From: JBBDIM01 sp040880405 | GTDB taxonomy: Bacteria > Planctomycetota > Planctomycetia > Pirellulales > Pirellulaceae | Direction: 5' to 3' | Assembly: GCA_040880405.1 (NCBI GenBank) | Contig: JBBDIM010000128.1 | Coordinates: 1-22,483 of the forward strand | Length of the DNA stretch: 22,483 bases | Shown: positions 1 through 8,597 of the stretch, piece after piece | How the letters are laid out: every line of letters begins with the position of its first letter | Position numbering within the stretch: the first letter of the stretch is position 1 | Notes under the pieces: generated by a model | What the model saw: the letters and a program-made list of their open reading frames with translations, nothing else | The model's database searches: none | Told to the model about the DNA's origin: nothing | Program-made: the position numbers and the translations under genes

Positions 1-76
1 GTAAAACGTGCGCAAAAGATTATTCATTGTGCGCAGAGAAATGGGGCCATCCAGCGAGAGTTTGCGAGTGGCGTCT

Positions 77-349
77 GGGTGCCATGCCCACGCCCTCCAA
101 CGTGGGCATGAAAAGTGCGAGATGATTCCGCCTCTTTCGGGAAGTCCGAACGCCCTCTCCAGTTCCTTCAGGCGGTGTTGCCGCCGCAACAGGGGTCCAC
201 TATCGACTTGTCCGGTGAGTGAGAGCAACCAAGACGGTCAAATGACAGTGGATTTGCGGTCGACCGTTTCGTTGATTGTTATTCGAGTTACCGGTGGAAA
301 ACGGGCCCGCCAAAACATGCCCACGTTGGAGGGCGTGGGCATGGCACCC
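77..349. mobile_element. MITE-like 273-bp element, copy 1, with 34-bp perfect terminal inverted repeats
   Basis: The left end (77-110, beginning GGGTGCCATG) and the right end (316-349, ending CATGGCACCC) are exact reverse complements over 34 bp. A second copy at 8276-8548 has the same total length and the same four termini, while the 205-bp interiors are only about 70% alike by eye. Each terminus is itself a hairpin: CATGCCCACG (83-92), an 8-nt loop, then CGTGGGCATG (101-110). The element starts 17 bp beyond the stop codon of the DUF1501 gene. There is no transposase and no clear target-site duplication in the flanks. It behaves like a non-autonomous MITE or a paired REP (BIME-like) unit; which of these cannot be decided here. 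An open frame across it (8-418) looks spurious. Confidence 0.75.
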
Positions 350-366
350 GGTTTAGGAAACCACCT

Positions 367-1818
367 CTACGACAACAGTTCCTTCACCACGTTTCCATGC
401 ACATCGGTCAGGCGGTAGTCTCGCCCGGCGTAGCGGTAGGTGAGACGTTTGTGGTCGAAGCCCATCGCGGCCAGCATCGTGGCGTGCAGGTCGTGGACAT
501 GGACCGGGTTTTCGACCGCTTGGAAGCCTGATTCGTCGGTTGCTCCGTAGGTCTGGCCACCCTTGATTCCGCCGCCTGCCAACCAGACGGTAAAGCCATG
601 GTGGTTATGGTCGCGGCCGTTCACTTTGCCGGCGTTACTGCCGGGGGTGGGAAGTTCCACGGTTGGGGTCCGCCCGAACTCGCCTCCCCACAGGATCAGC
701 GTCTCTTCGAATAGCCCCAGGCGTTTCAGATCGGTGATGAGGGCGGCGATCGCCTTATCGCACTGACCGGCCAAGCGGCGGTGGTTCACTTCCAGGTCGT
801 CGTGGTTGTCCCATGGTTGGCCCGCCCCGTGCCAAAGCTGAACAAAGCGCACGCCCCGTTCCACCAATCGCCGAGCGATCAATATCTGCCGGGCCTGGTG
901 CCCTTCGCCGTACATGTCCAGGATGTTTTGCGGTTCCCGCGTGACGTCAAAGGCGTCGGTCGCCTCCATCTGCATACGGTAAGCCAATTCGTACGACTGA
1001 ATCCGCGCATCAAGGGCCGGGTCATGACCACGCTCTTCCCGGTGATTCGCATTGAGCTGCTGCATCAAGTCGAGCTGCCGCCGCTGGTCTGCTTTGGAAA
1101 GCTTGGCGTTGCGGACGTTCTCGATCAGCTTGTCGATCTCGGTATGGGCCGAGTTGACGTACGTACCTTGGTAGATGCCTGGCAAAAAGGCGGACTGCCA
1201 GTTTTGTCCCTCTTTGATTGGGTAACCACCGGGGCACATCGCGACAAACCCCGGCAGGTTTTGGTTTTCGGTTCCCATCCCGTAGGTCATCCAGCTTCCG
1301 AAGCTGGGCCGCACGGCGATCGACTCACCGCAGTTCATGAGCAGCAGCGAGGGCTCATGGTTGGGCACATCGGCCTGCATCGAGCGAATCACGGCGATGT
1401 CGTCGATATGCTGGGCGGTATGCTCGAACAGCTCGCTCACCTCGATCCCGCTTTCCCCATACTTCTTGAACTTGAAGGGAGAGCGAAAAGCGGCTCCGGT
1501 TTTGCGTTCCGTCTTGAGGTTATCACCACCGGGGAGCGACTTGCCGTGGAACTTATCCAGTAGCGGCTTGGGATCGAACGTGTCGACATGCGAGGGCCCA
1601 CCATTCATGAACAGGTGGATCACGTACTTCGCCTTGCCCGGCACATGTGGAGGCTTGGGCGCGAGCGGGTTTTGGTACGAAACGCCGCTCGCGGCGTCGG
1701 CCAGAAGTTGGTCATCTCCCATCAAGCCGGCGAGGCCCATCATCCCGAGCCCGGTACCCATGCGGGAAAGCATATCGCGGCGGCTGAGATACGGATGGTT
1801 TTGGTGATTATTGTGCAT
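367..1818 (-). CDS. DUF1501 family protein, Tat-exported
   Basis: This 483-aa protein belongs to the DUF1501 family, which has the alkaline phosphatase/sulfatase fold and is hugely expanded in planctomycetes. Its exact substrate is unknown. The N-terminus carries a twin-arginine signal (SRRDMLSRMG, residues 12-21) followed by a Gly/Met/Leu-rich hydrophobic stretch, so export as a folded protein is expected. Family landmarks visible are FMNGGPSHVDTFDPKP near residue 70, WGGEFGRTP, and the histidine-rich GRDHNHHG in the C-terminal third, likely metal ligands. The ATG start is placed by the Tat signal. It lies 99 nt downstream of the PSCyt1/DUF1549/DUF1553 gene on the same strand, the usual partner of this family, so co-transcription and a joint role at the cell surface are likely. 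Length is normal and no lesion is seen. Confidence 0.93.
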   Translation of the reverse strand: MHNNHQNHPYLSRRDMLSRMGTGLGMMGLAGLMGDDQLLADAASGVSYQNPLAPKPPHVPGKAKYVIHLFMNGGPSHVDTFDPKPLLDKFHGKSLPGGDNLKTERKTGAAFRSPFKFKKYGESGIEVSELFEHTAQHIDDIAVIRSMQADVPNHEPSLLLMNCGESIAVRPSFGSWMTYGMGTENQNLPGFVAMCPGGYPIKEGQNWQSAFLPGIYQGTYVNSAHTEIDKLIENVRNAKLSKADQRRQLDLMQQLNANHREERGHDPALDARIQSYELAYRMQMEATDAFDVTREPQNILDMYGEGHQARQILIARRLVERGVRFVQLWHGAGQPWDNHDDLEVNHRRLAGQCDKAIAALITDLKRLGLFEETLILWGGEFGRTPTVELPTPGSNAGKVNGRDHNHHGFTVWLAGGGIKGGQTYGATDESGFQAVENPVHVHDLHATMLAAMGFDHKRLTYRYAGRDYRLTDVHGNVVKELLS

Positions 1819-1917
1819 GGTATTTTTTCTTTGTTGATTTCAAGGGGAGTGGCAGGTACCCACGGAGCTGGTGCGACCCTTAGCGATGCCAAACTCGCGA
1901 GGTATCGCGCACTAAAT

Positions 1918-4752
1918 TCAATCGACGAACATGAACTCGTTTGATTGAAGGAGCAGGTGGGCGACCTGGACCCAAGGCTCTAGCGTGGTGGCGGTGTCTC
2001 CCTCGGCCGCTTCGGCGGGTCCTTGTTCAAGGTAATCCAGAATCAGTTCTCGTTCTCGGTCGGTAGGTGAGCGCTGGAAGGCCACCTGATAAAGCTGGGC
2101 CATGGCCTCTTCGGTGGCCATGCTGTCGCTATCTCGGGCCCGCTGGGCCAGCAACTCCGCTTGGCGGATGGTGAACGGGTTGTTCATCATGTACAGGGCC
2201 TGCTGCGGAACGGTGGTTCGGGGCCGCTCAGGGCTGGTAGCGTCCGGGTTGGGAAAGTCGAACGCACGGTACACCCCAGGGAGTTCCTGCCGATCGATTA
2301 GCCCATACAAGGTCCGCCTGGGCGGGTAGGGCTCTTTGAGGATCTCGATTGGGCGGCCACCCAGGGTATCGTCCAAGTTTCCGCCGGTCGCTAGGAGGGA
2401 ATCGCGGACTTCCTCGAAACGGAGCCGGCGGCGATTCATTTTCCAGAGCAGCTTGTTTTCTGGATCCTTGACCCGCATCTCGGGTCGGTCGATGCTTGTT
2501 TGCCGATAGGTGGCACTGCTCAGCAAATAACGATGCAGCTTCTTGAGCGACCATCCCTCGGTCCGAAACTTGGTGGCCAGGTGGTCCAGCAAATCGGGAT
2601 GGCTGGGTGCGTCGCTGCGGATTCCGAAATCGCTGGGGGTGGTGACCAAGGCCCGATCGAAATGTTGCATCCAGACGCGGTTGACCATAACCCGAGCGGT
2701 CAACGGGTTATCGTCGGCGACGATGTACTGGGCCAATTCCAACCGACCGCTGCCGTTTTTGAACTTGGTGTCCTCGTCCGGTTTAAGGACTTGCAAAAAC
2801 CGCCGATCGACCTTGTCACCCCGACGGCCGGGATTGCCGCGGAGGAAGATCACCGGATTGACGGGGTTCGGTTTGTCTTTCACTGCCATCGCCCTGGGAG
2901 GTGCCCCGGGATCGTTGGCACTAAGCCGGACAATCGCTGTTTCAAATTTTTGTCGTTCCGCACGCTCATCCCGTCGCTGCGACCCGACCGCGACTTCTTG
3001 GTTGACCATCAACGGAGATTCCGACAGCAACACCGCATCGGCCAGTTGCCGCTGGGGGCCTTCAAGCGTGTCGAGGAGGCCCGACTCAAAGTTGCCCTCG
3101 GCCCATGGCTTAACCGCCGCTTGGAAAAGCTTCTCGTAGACGTCAACCACTTCGATCAAGCGGGTTGGATTCCGAGCGATCAGGGCATCGCGAAGCATGG
3201 GGTTGAGCCCCGGAGGTTGCTGGGTGTCCCCTTCGGCCTGCCACTGTGGTTTCAGCTCTTCGACCTTCGCCGCGAACTGATCCTCGGGCACATCCTTGAG
3301 CTGCGCGAGCGGACCCCAAACCGGATCTTCGGCCTTCAGCCGGGGCTCCAGAAAACGATTCCAGGTTTCCAACTGGCGACGGCGGACATTGCCGGAGTTG
3401 AAGGTGGAAAACTCCAGGGCGTCGTAATCTTCTTCCTTCGCTTCCATGACCACACGGATGAGATAGTCAAAAAAGTGCTGGCTGGTTTCCTTGCGGACCG
3501 TCTCGAAAATCTTGCGGTCGTGCTCAGCCATCTTCTGTTCCTGCTCGGCGACCTTCTTTTTGAACTCCTGATAAGCCGGGTCCTCTTCGTTGGGTGTGCC
3601 GATCAGGGGGTCGTCTTCTTCGATGCTGCTGAACACGCCATGCAGGCTGTAATAGTCCGCTTGGTGCAGAGCGTCGTATTTGTGGTTATGGCACCGGGCG
3701 CATGAAACCGTCATCGCTTGCAGGCCCCGGGTTACCACGTCGACGCGATCGTCGATCGTTTCCTGGCCATTGATGAACTGTCGGCCGACTCGGATCAGGC
3801 CGAGGGCCGCCAAGCGAGTGTCCCCCTCTTCCACAAAGAAATCGGCCGCGAGCTGCTCCTTGATGAACTGGTCGTACGGCAGGTCGGCGTTCATCGCTTC
3901 CACCACGTAATCGCGGTAGGTGTAGGCATGGGGGAAACGGCGTTCCCGACCGCCAAAGGCATAGCCGCGGGTATCGGAGTACCGAGCAACATCTAACCAA
4001 TGCCGACCCCAGTGCTGCCCATAGCGAGGGGACTCCAACAGCCGGTCGATGACCTTCGCGTAAGCGTCCTCACTGGTGTCGCTCTCGAACGAGGCGACTT
4101 CTTCCGGTGTCGGAGGAAGACCATGCAGGGAATAGGTCGCGCGGCGGATCAAGGTCCGCTTGTCCGCTTCCGGGGAAGGGGTCATCCCCTCGGCCTGTAA
4201 GCGGGACAGAACGAAATGGTCCAGCTCGTTGCGGGGCCAGTCCTTGCCATCCACTGGTTCGACCGACGGGGGGGCGGGGTCGGTAATCGGTTGATAGGAC
4301 CAGTGGGTTTTGCGGTGCTCGACCAGCAACTCGTCGAAGCTGAGAGGGGCGGCGGACTCCGTGTCCCCTGCCGGCCACGGCATGCCGAGCTTGACCCAAT
4401 GCTCCAGCGACTTGATCTCCTCCGCTTTGAGTTGCCCCTCCGGCGGCATCTCGTAACCTTCGTACCGGATGGCGTGGATCAGGCTGCTTTCTTCCGGGTT
4501 GCCCGGCTCGGCGACCTTGCCGCTTTCGGAGCCAAGTAAAATCGCCTTCCGAGAATCCAACCGCAAACCACTCTCTTGCTTCTCCGGGCCGTGACAACTG
4601 TAGCAGTGGGTGGCCAACAGCGGACGGACCTTCTCCTCGAAGAATTTTTCCTGTTCCGGGTCGATTTTCTCTGCGGTGGTTTCGGCGTGAACCGTTAGCG
4701 GGATCGAAAATGCCAACCAGGCCAACAGCCACGCGGTGCTCCGAGCATGCAT
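1918..4752 (-). CDS. PSCyt1/DUF1549/DUF1553 (PSD1) planctomycete cytochrome-like protein
   Basis: A large exported protein of the planctomycete PSCyt1-PSCyt2-PSD1 architecture. With the ATG at 4752 it has 944 aa and a clear signal peptide ending near VHA (residues 21-23). A haem c motif CYSCH is at 50-54 within the PSCyt1 domain, closing with the MPPEGQL segment. The DUF1549 (PSCyt2) domain follows (about 160-380), including GQHWGRHWLDVARYSDTRGY and a second CxxCH, CARCH, at 351-355. A charged coiled-coil-like insert comes next, then the DUF1553 domain (about 665-920) with NRVWMQHFDRALV. An in-frame TTG at 4767 would add five residues but has no ribosome-binding site, so ATG 4752 is preferred. 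It is the first gene of a leftward pair with the DUF1501 gene. The family is often linked to polysaccharide or sulfated-glycan use, but the reaction is not established. Confidence 0.93.
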   Translation of the reverse strand: MHARSTAWLLAWLAFSIPLTVHAETTAEKIDPEQEKFFEEKVRPLLATHCYSCHGPEKQESGLRLDSRKAILLGSESGKVAEPGNPEESSLIHAIRYEGYEMPPEGQLKAEEIKSLEHWVKLGMPWPAGDTESAAPLSFDELLVEHRKTHWSYQPITDPAPPSVEPVDGKDWPRNELDHFVLSRLQAEGMTPSPEADKRTLIRRATYSLHGLPPTPEEVASFESDTSEDAYAKVIDRLLESPRYGQHWGRHWLDVARYSDTRGYAFGGRERRFPHAYTYRDYVVEAMNADLPYDQFIKEQLAADFFVEEGDTRLAALGLIRVGRQFINGQETIDDRVDVVTRGLQAMTVSCARCHNHKYDALHQADYYSLHGVFSSIEEDDPLIGTPNEEDPAYQEFKKKVAEQEQKMAEHDRKIFETVRKETSQHFFDYLIRVVMEAKEEDYDALEFSTFNSGNVRRRQLETWNRFLEPRLKAEDPVWGPLAQLKDVPEDQFAAKVEELKPQWQAEGDTQQPPGLNPMLRDALIARNPTRLIEVVDVYEKLFQAAVKPWAEGNFESGLLDTLEGPQRQLADAVLLSESPLMVNQEVAVGSQRRDERAERQKFETAIVRLSANDPGAPPRAMAVKDKPNPVNPVIFLRGNPGRRGDKVDRRFLQVLKPDEDTKFKNGSGRLELAQYIVADDNPLTARVMVNRVWMQHFDRALVTTPSDFGIRSDAPSHPDLLDHLATKFRTEGWSLKKLHRYLLSSATYRQTSIDRPEMRVKDPENKLLWKMNRRRLRFEEVRDSLLATGGNLDDTLGGRPIEILKEPYPPRRTLYGLIDRQELPGVYRAFDFPNPDATSPERPRTTVPQQALYMMNNPFTIRQAELLAQRARDSDSMATEEAMAQLYQVAFQRSPTDRERELILDYLEQGPAEAAEGDTATTLEPWVQVAHLLLQSNEFMFVD

Positions 4753-5078
4753 AGAGGGAATGTCCAAAAGGTAGGAGAATAAACAGGCGGGGCAGGCAGA
4801 GAGGTACTGCTAACGCGGATGTACCGACTCTGGAGGACCATCACAAGGTGCGATGGCATCCCTCATTCTATCCGAAACGGTCCTGGTCGACCAAGTCAAA
4901 GTGGGATTCGATTCCGAGAATCCGCGCCAGGGAAATCGGCCGAATTCACGGTAAACCGGCGGAAATTGCCAGATTTCAAAAAGGTTTTCAAATCTTATGA
5001 TGATCCTGTTACACTAAAGCGGTATTGCTCCCCTTTTCCCGCCTTGAATCCAAACTTCCCACCAAACAACGACTCACC
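4753..5078. promoter_or_regulatory. Divergent intergenic region between the PSD1 and PVC-cytochrome genes
   Basis: These 326 bp hold no gene and must contain the promoters of both outward-reading genes. Two symmetric motifs stand out: a perfect 10-bp palindrome TGGTCGACCA (4884-4893) and an inverted repeat GGATTC (4904-4909) with GAATCC (4918-4923) separated by 8 nt. They sit 10 bp apart, midway between the genes, so they could be operators for a shared regulator. No regulator gene is present nearby. Function is inferred from position and symmetry only. Confidence 0.4.
4987..5015 (+). promoter_or_regulatory. Candidate sigma70-type promoter for the first PVC-type cytochrome gene
   Basis: A TTCAAA hexamer (4987-4992) and a TACACT hexamer (5010-5015) are separated by 17 nt, each matching 4 of 6 consensus bases. 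Transcription would begin near 5022, leaving a leader of about 57 nt before the ATG at 5079. Planctomycete promoters are poorly defined, so this is only a positional candidate. Confidence 0.25.
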
Positions 5079-8000
5079 ATGAAAATGCACTTTACCGAGG
5101 CAATTTCTTCGAAATTTTGCCCGTTTCGATTCTTCGCAATCCTTGGGACCGTGGTTGCGTTTGGCCTATCGCCACTGCCGCGCACCGGGTTGGCCCAAGA
5201 GCGGGAGGAATCCTCATCAGAATCGATCCCAGCCGATTTGCCGGCCGAACTCGCCGACAACGAGGCGGTTCGCGAACACATGCGGCAGTTCAAAGGCCGA
5301 GGGGCGGTGACCATCGACTCGGTTCCGTCGAAGACTCCCGAGCAGTCGCGTGACGCGTTTCAGCTTCCGGAAGATTTGCGGATGGACACCGTCCTGCACG
5401 AGCCGGATGTCTTGCAGCCGGTTTGCATCAACTTCGACCACCGCGGTCGGATGTGGGTGGTGCAGTACTTGCAGTACCCGTTTCCCGCAGGGCTCAAGAT
5501 CGTCAAGTACGACGAGCATCTGAGGGCGGTGTTCGACAAGGTCCCCCCTGCCCCGCCCCATCATGACCGGGGCCGCGATAAGATCACCATCCACGAAGAC
5601 ACCACCGGTGATGGCCAGTACGACAGTCATAAGACCTTCGTCGATGGTCTCAACATCGTCACCAGCGTCTTGCCAGGCCGCGGCGGCGTGTGGGTAATGA
5701 ACCCGCCTTACTTGATGTTCTACCCGGACGCCGATGGGGACGACATTCCCGATGGCGACCCGGAAGTCCATTTGGCCGGGTTCGGCATCGAAGACACCCA
5801 TGCCGCGGCGAACAGTTTGGCCTGGGGACCGGATGGTTGGCTGTACGGAGCTCAGGGGAGCACCTGCTGGGCGAATGTCACCCTACCGGGAAGCGATGAC
5901 CCGCCGGTCCATTTCAAGGGACAGGGGATTTGGAGGTACCACCCCAGCGACAAAAAATTTGAGATCTTCGCCGAAGGGGGTGGCAACACGTTTTGTGTCG
6001 AGCTCGACGCCCAGGGGCGACTCTTCTCTGGCCATAATGGCGGCAACGCCCGAGGCTTTCATTATGTGCAAGGGGGATACTACTCCAAGTCGTGGGGCAA
6101 GCATGGCGAGCTGACCAACCCACATGCCTACGGCTTTTTCAACGCGATCCCCCACGCCAAGGTCGAGCGGTTCAGCCACACGCTGGTGAAGTACGAAGCC
6201 TCGCTCTTGCCAGAGAAATACCACGGCAAACTGTTTGCCCCGGTCCCGCTGCACAACTATGTGGCCCTCTCAGAGATGACGGCGGACGGTTCCTCCTGGA
6301 AGACTGAAGATCTGGAGCATGTGGTGACGACCGAGGACCAATGGTTCCGTCCGGTCGATATCAAGACTGGTCCCGATGGTGCGGTGTACATCGCTGACTG
6401 GTACGACACTCGGCTAACCCATGTCGACCCCCGCGATACCTGGGACCGGACCAAGGGGCGGATCTGGCGGATTCGAGGTGCCGAGCCGATTTCCAACGAG
6501 CCACTGGATATCAGCCAACAAACCAATTCGCAGTTGGCGGAAACCTTAGAGAGCCCCAGCAAGTGGCACCGCCAACAGGCACTGAGGGTCCTGGCCGATC
6601 GGGCCCATGCTGGTCGAATCGACAGCGGTGCAACGACTTTCTGGCAGGCGAAGTTCCGCGAGTCGGGCAGTGGTCAAACCTCGCTCGAATACCTCTGGGC
6701 CACGCATCTCGCGGGCGGACTGGACGACGCCACGGCGAAATTCGCGCTAGCGCACGATGACCCGCAGGTTCGGCTGTGGACGGCCCGGTTGTTGGGTGAT
6801 CGGCGTGAGGTCTCGTCAGAGATTGCCGCGGAATTGGCCCGACTCGCGGCGGAGGACCGATCGCCGGAGGTCTTGGTGCAACTGGCCGCGACCGCCAAAC
6901 GGATTCCACCCAGCGATGCCATCCCGATCCTGGAAAACCTCACCCAAAGGGACGAGCACTCCGGCGATCCGTTCCTGCCCTTGATGGTTTGGTGGGGCAT
7001 CGAGGCCCAGGCCGACGAGGCGCTCAGCCCGTTGATCGAGCGACTCTCCGGCTCGGTCGCCTGGTCGCGAACGATCAACCGACAGGTCGTGTTGCCCCGA
7101 TTGGCAAGACGCATCGCGGCGGTTGGCGGCGAGTCAGACTTGATGCAGCTTGCGTCGCTGCTCCGTTCGGCCCCGACTCCCCAAGACCGCTCGAACTTAT
7201 TGGCGTCGGTTCAGAAGGGGTGGGAAGGAAAACGTCTCGGCGAACTTCCCCAACCGCTACTTGAGGCGATCGCCGTCGCGGCCGATGATCTGCCCACCGG
7301 ATCGATCCAGCGGCTCAGTCTGCTCACGGTAATCGGCGATCAGAAGGCGATCGACGAATCGATCCGTTTTGTTAGCGATCCTAAGCGAAACCAATCCCAA
7401 CGCGTGAACTTGATCCGGCTGCTCGCGCAGCTCGCACCGGTCAAATCGCAGGAGCTGTTGCTGGAAATCGCCACTTCTAAACAGCCAACGCCAATTCGGC
7501 ACGAGGCCCTCAGCGGGTTGCGTTATGGCCAGGACGAAGCGATTGGCCAGCGGCTGGTCGCTGATTACGCAAGCCTATCGGTCGATCAACGATTGAAGCA
7601 AACCACGCTCGAAGTCCTCTCAGCCCGGCGGCCTTGGGCAGGTCAACTGCTGGCCGCCGTTGCCGCAGATAGGATTCCTCGCAGCGATCTGCCGCTAGAG
7701 ACCGTTGAAGCGATGAAGCTGCACCGCGATGAGGAGCTCACCGCACAAATCGAAAAAATCTGGGGCAACACCCGGGCCAGTTCCGAGGAGATCCAAAGCC
7801 AAATGCTGCAAGTCGCCTCGATCCTGCAAACCGGCAAGGGGAGCCCGGAGACGGGCAAACTGCTCTTCAATGAAACGTGCGCCAAGTGCCACAAGCTGTT
7901 CAATGAGGGGAAAGAAATCGGCCCCGAACTAACTAGCTACGAACGGACCAATCTCGATTTCATGCTGCTGGCTACCATCGACCCAAGTGCCGCGATTCGC

Positions 8001-8246
8001 GAGGAATACACCACCTTTCAGGTCCTGACCGTCGATGGCCTGATCCTGACCGGCTTCATCCGCGAGCGTGGCCAAAACACCTTGACGATGGAAAACGCCG
8101 ACCGGGGAAAAATCACCATCCCACTGGACGATATCGAAGAAGGCCCAATCGCCATCCCGCAGTCGCTCATGCCGGACCGCTTGCTGGACGCGATGACCGC
8201 CCAGCAAATTCGGGATTTATTCGCCTACTTACAGCGGGCGGAGTGA
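5079..8246 (+). CDS. PVC-type haem-binding protein (beta-propeller, HEAT-like repeats, C-terminal cytochrome c)
   Basis: This 1055-aa exported protein has the fusion architecture annotated in planctomycetes as a putative membrane-bound dehydrogenase with a PVC-type haem-binding domain. After an N-terminal hydrophobic signal ending near GLAQE there is an NHL/glucose-dehydrogenase-like beta-propeller (about 70-450; note DHRGRMWVVQYLQYP and GPDGAVYIADWYD). An alpha-helical HEAT-like region follows (about 470-900), then a cytochrome c-like domain with CAKCH at 934-938 and a late Met in SLMPD that could be the distal haem ligand. The upstream in-frame ATG at 5025 would add 18 polar residues before the signal peptide, so ATG 5079 is chosen. 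It is divergent from the PSD1/DUF1501 pair, a common association. Likely role: periplasmic oxidation of a sugar-like substrate with electron transfer to the haem; substrate unknown. Confidence 0.92.
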   Translation: MKMHFTEAISSKFCPFRFFAILGTVVAFGLSPLPRTGLAQEREESSSESIPADLPAELADNEAVREHMRQFKGRGAVTIDSVPSKTPEQSRDAFQLPEDLRMDTVLHEPDVLQPVCINFDHRGRMWVVQYLQYPFPAGLKIVKYDEHLRAVFDKVPPAPPHHDRGRDKITIHEDTTGDGQYDSHKTFVDGLNIVTSVLPGRGGVWVMNPPYLMFYPDADGDDIPDGDPEVHLAGFGIEDTHAAANSLAWGPDGWLYGAQGSTCWANVTLPGSDDPPVHFKGQGIWRYHPSDKKFEIFAEGGGNTFCVELDAQGRLFSGHNGGNARGFHYVQGGYYSKSWGKHGELTNPHAYGFFNAIPHAKVERFSHTLVKYEASLLPEKYHGKLFAPVPLHNYVALSEMTADGSSWKTEDLEHVVTTEDQWFRPVDIKTGPDGAVYIADWYDTRLTHVDPRDTWDRTKGRIWRIRGAEPISNEPLDISQQTNSQLAETLESPSKWHRQQALRVLADRAHAGRIDSGATTFWQAKFRESGSGQTSLEYLWATHLAGGLDDATAKFALAHDDPQVRLWTARLLGDRREVSSEIAAELARLAAEDRSPEVLVQLAATAKRIPPSDAIPILENLTQRDEHSGDPFLPLMVWWGIEAQADEALSPLIERLSGSVAWSRTINRQVVLPRLARRIAAVGGESDLMQLASLLRSAPTPQDRSNLLASVQKGWEGKRLGELPQPLLEAIAVAADDLPTGSIQRLSLLTVIGDQKAIDESIRFVSDPKRNQSQRVNLIRLLAQLAPVKSQELLLEIATSKQPTPIRHEALSGLRYGQDEAIGQRLVADYASLSVDQRLKQTTLEVLSARRPWAGQLLAAVAADRIPRSDLPLETVEAMKLHRDEELTAQIEKIWGNTRASSEEIQSQMLQVASILQTGKGSPETGKLLFNETCAKCHKLFNEGKEIGPELTSYERTNLDFMLLATIDPSAAIREEYTTFQVLTVDGLILTGFIRERGQNTLTMENADRGKITIPLDDIEEGPIAIPQSLMPDRLLDAMTAQQIRDLFAYLQRAE

Positions 8247-8275
8247 AGAACTGCGGCACCCGCCGGGGTTGGGCT

Positions 8276-8548
8276 GGGTGCCATGCCCACGCCCTCCAAC
8301 GTGGGCATGCGAAGCGCGGACGGTTTTGCCCCTTCCGGGAAGTCCGGCCGCCCTCTCCGGTTGCATTAGACGGTATTACCGGCGAGGCAGAGGTCAACGA
8401 GCGGCTTGTCCTGTAGGTGAGAACTAACCTAGACGATCAATTAACCGTGGGTTGACGGTTGGCCGGTTCGGTGGTTGTTAGTCGAGTTGCCGGTGGAAAG
8501 CACGCCCGCCAAAACATGCCCACGTTGGAGGGCGTGGGCATGGCACCC
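8276..8548. mobile_element. MITE-like 273-bp element, copy 2, with 34-bp perfect terminal inverted repeats
   Basis: Left terminus 8276-8309 and right terminus 8515-8548 are exact reverse complements and identical to the termini of the copy at 77-349; the total length is also identical. The interiors align in the same orientation with many substitutions and a few single-base indels. The element fills most of the 351-bp gap between two convergent genes, starting 29 bp after the stop of the PVC-type gene and ending 49 bp before the stop of the zinc-ribbon gene. An additional GGCACCC (8255-8261), matching the outer edge of the right terminus, lies just outside the left end and can pair with GGGTGCC (8276-8282). 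No transposase or clear target duplication is seen. Confidence 0.75.
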
Positions 8549-8597
8549 GATCACCTATCCGGCGAGTGGAACCAGTAAACTCTAACTGGATGGCCCA

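Noticed and set aside
9..35. Two TGCGCA hexamers 15 bp apart at the window start
   Set aside because: Each is a short palindrome; the pair is too short to support a repeat or terminator call.
8..418. Open frame of 136 codons across the first 273-bp element
   Set aside because: It spans both hairpin termini and the end of the DUF1501 gene, has no protein-like pattern and no ribosome-binding site, and the second element copy does not keep the frame.
781..1563. 260-codon plus-strand open frame inside the DUF1501 gene
   Set aside because: Antisense shadow of a well-supported gene with no recognisable protein features.
1896..1909. CGCGA-GGTA-TCGCG hairpin between the PSD1 and DUF1501 genes as a terminator
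   Set aside because: The stem is only 5 bp with no T tract and lies inside a probable operon.
2500..3705. 401-codon plus-strand open frame inside the PSD1 gene
   Set aside because: It is antisense to a clear family member and arises from high GC and codon bias; its product shows no domain.
5025..5078. N-terminal extension of the first PVC-type protein from ATG 5025
   Set aside because: It would place 18 polar residues before the signal peptide and overlap the likely leader; ATG 5079 fits export better.
77..8548. Composite transposon formed by the two 273-bp elements
   Set aside because: No transposase lies between or next to them and no target-site duplication is seen, so only association, not mobility, can be claimed.
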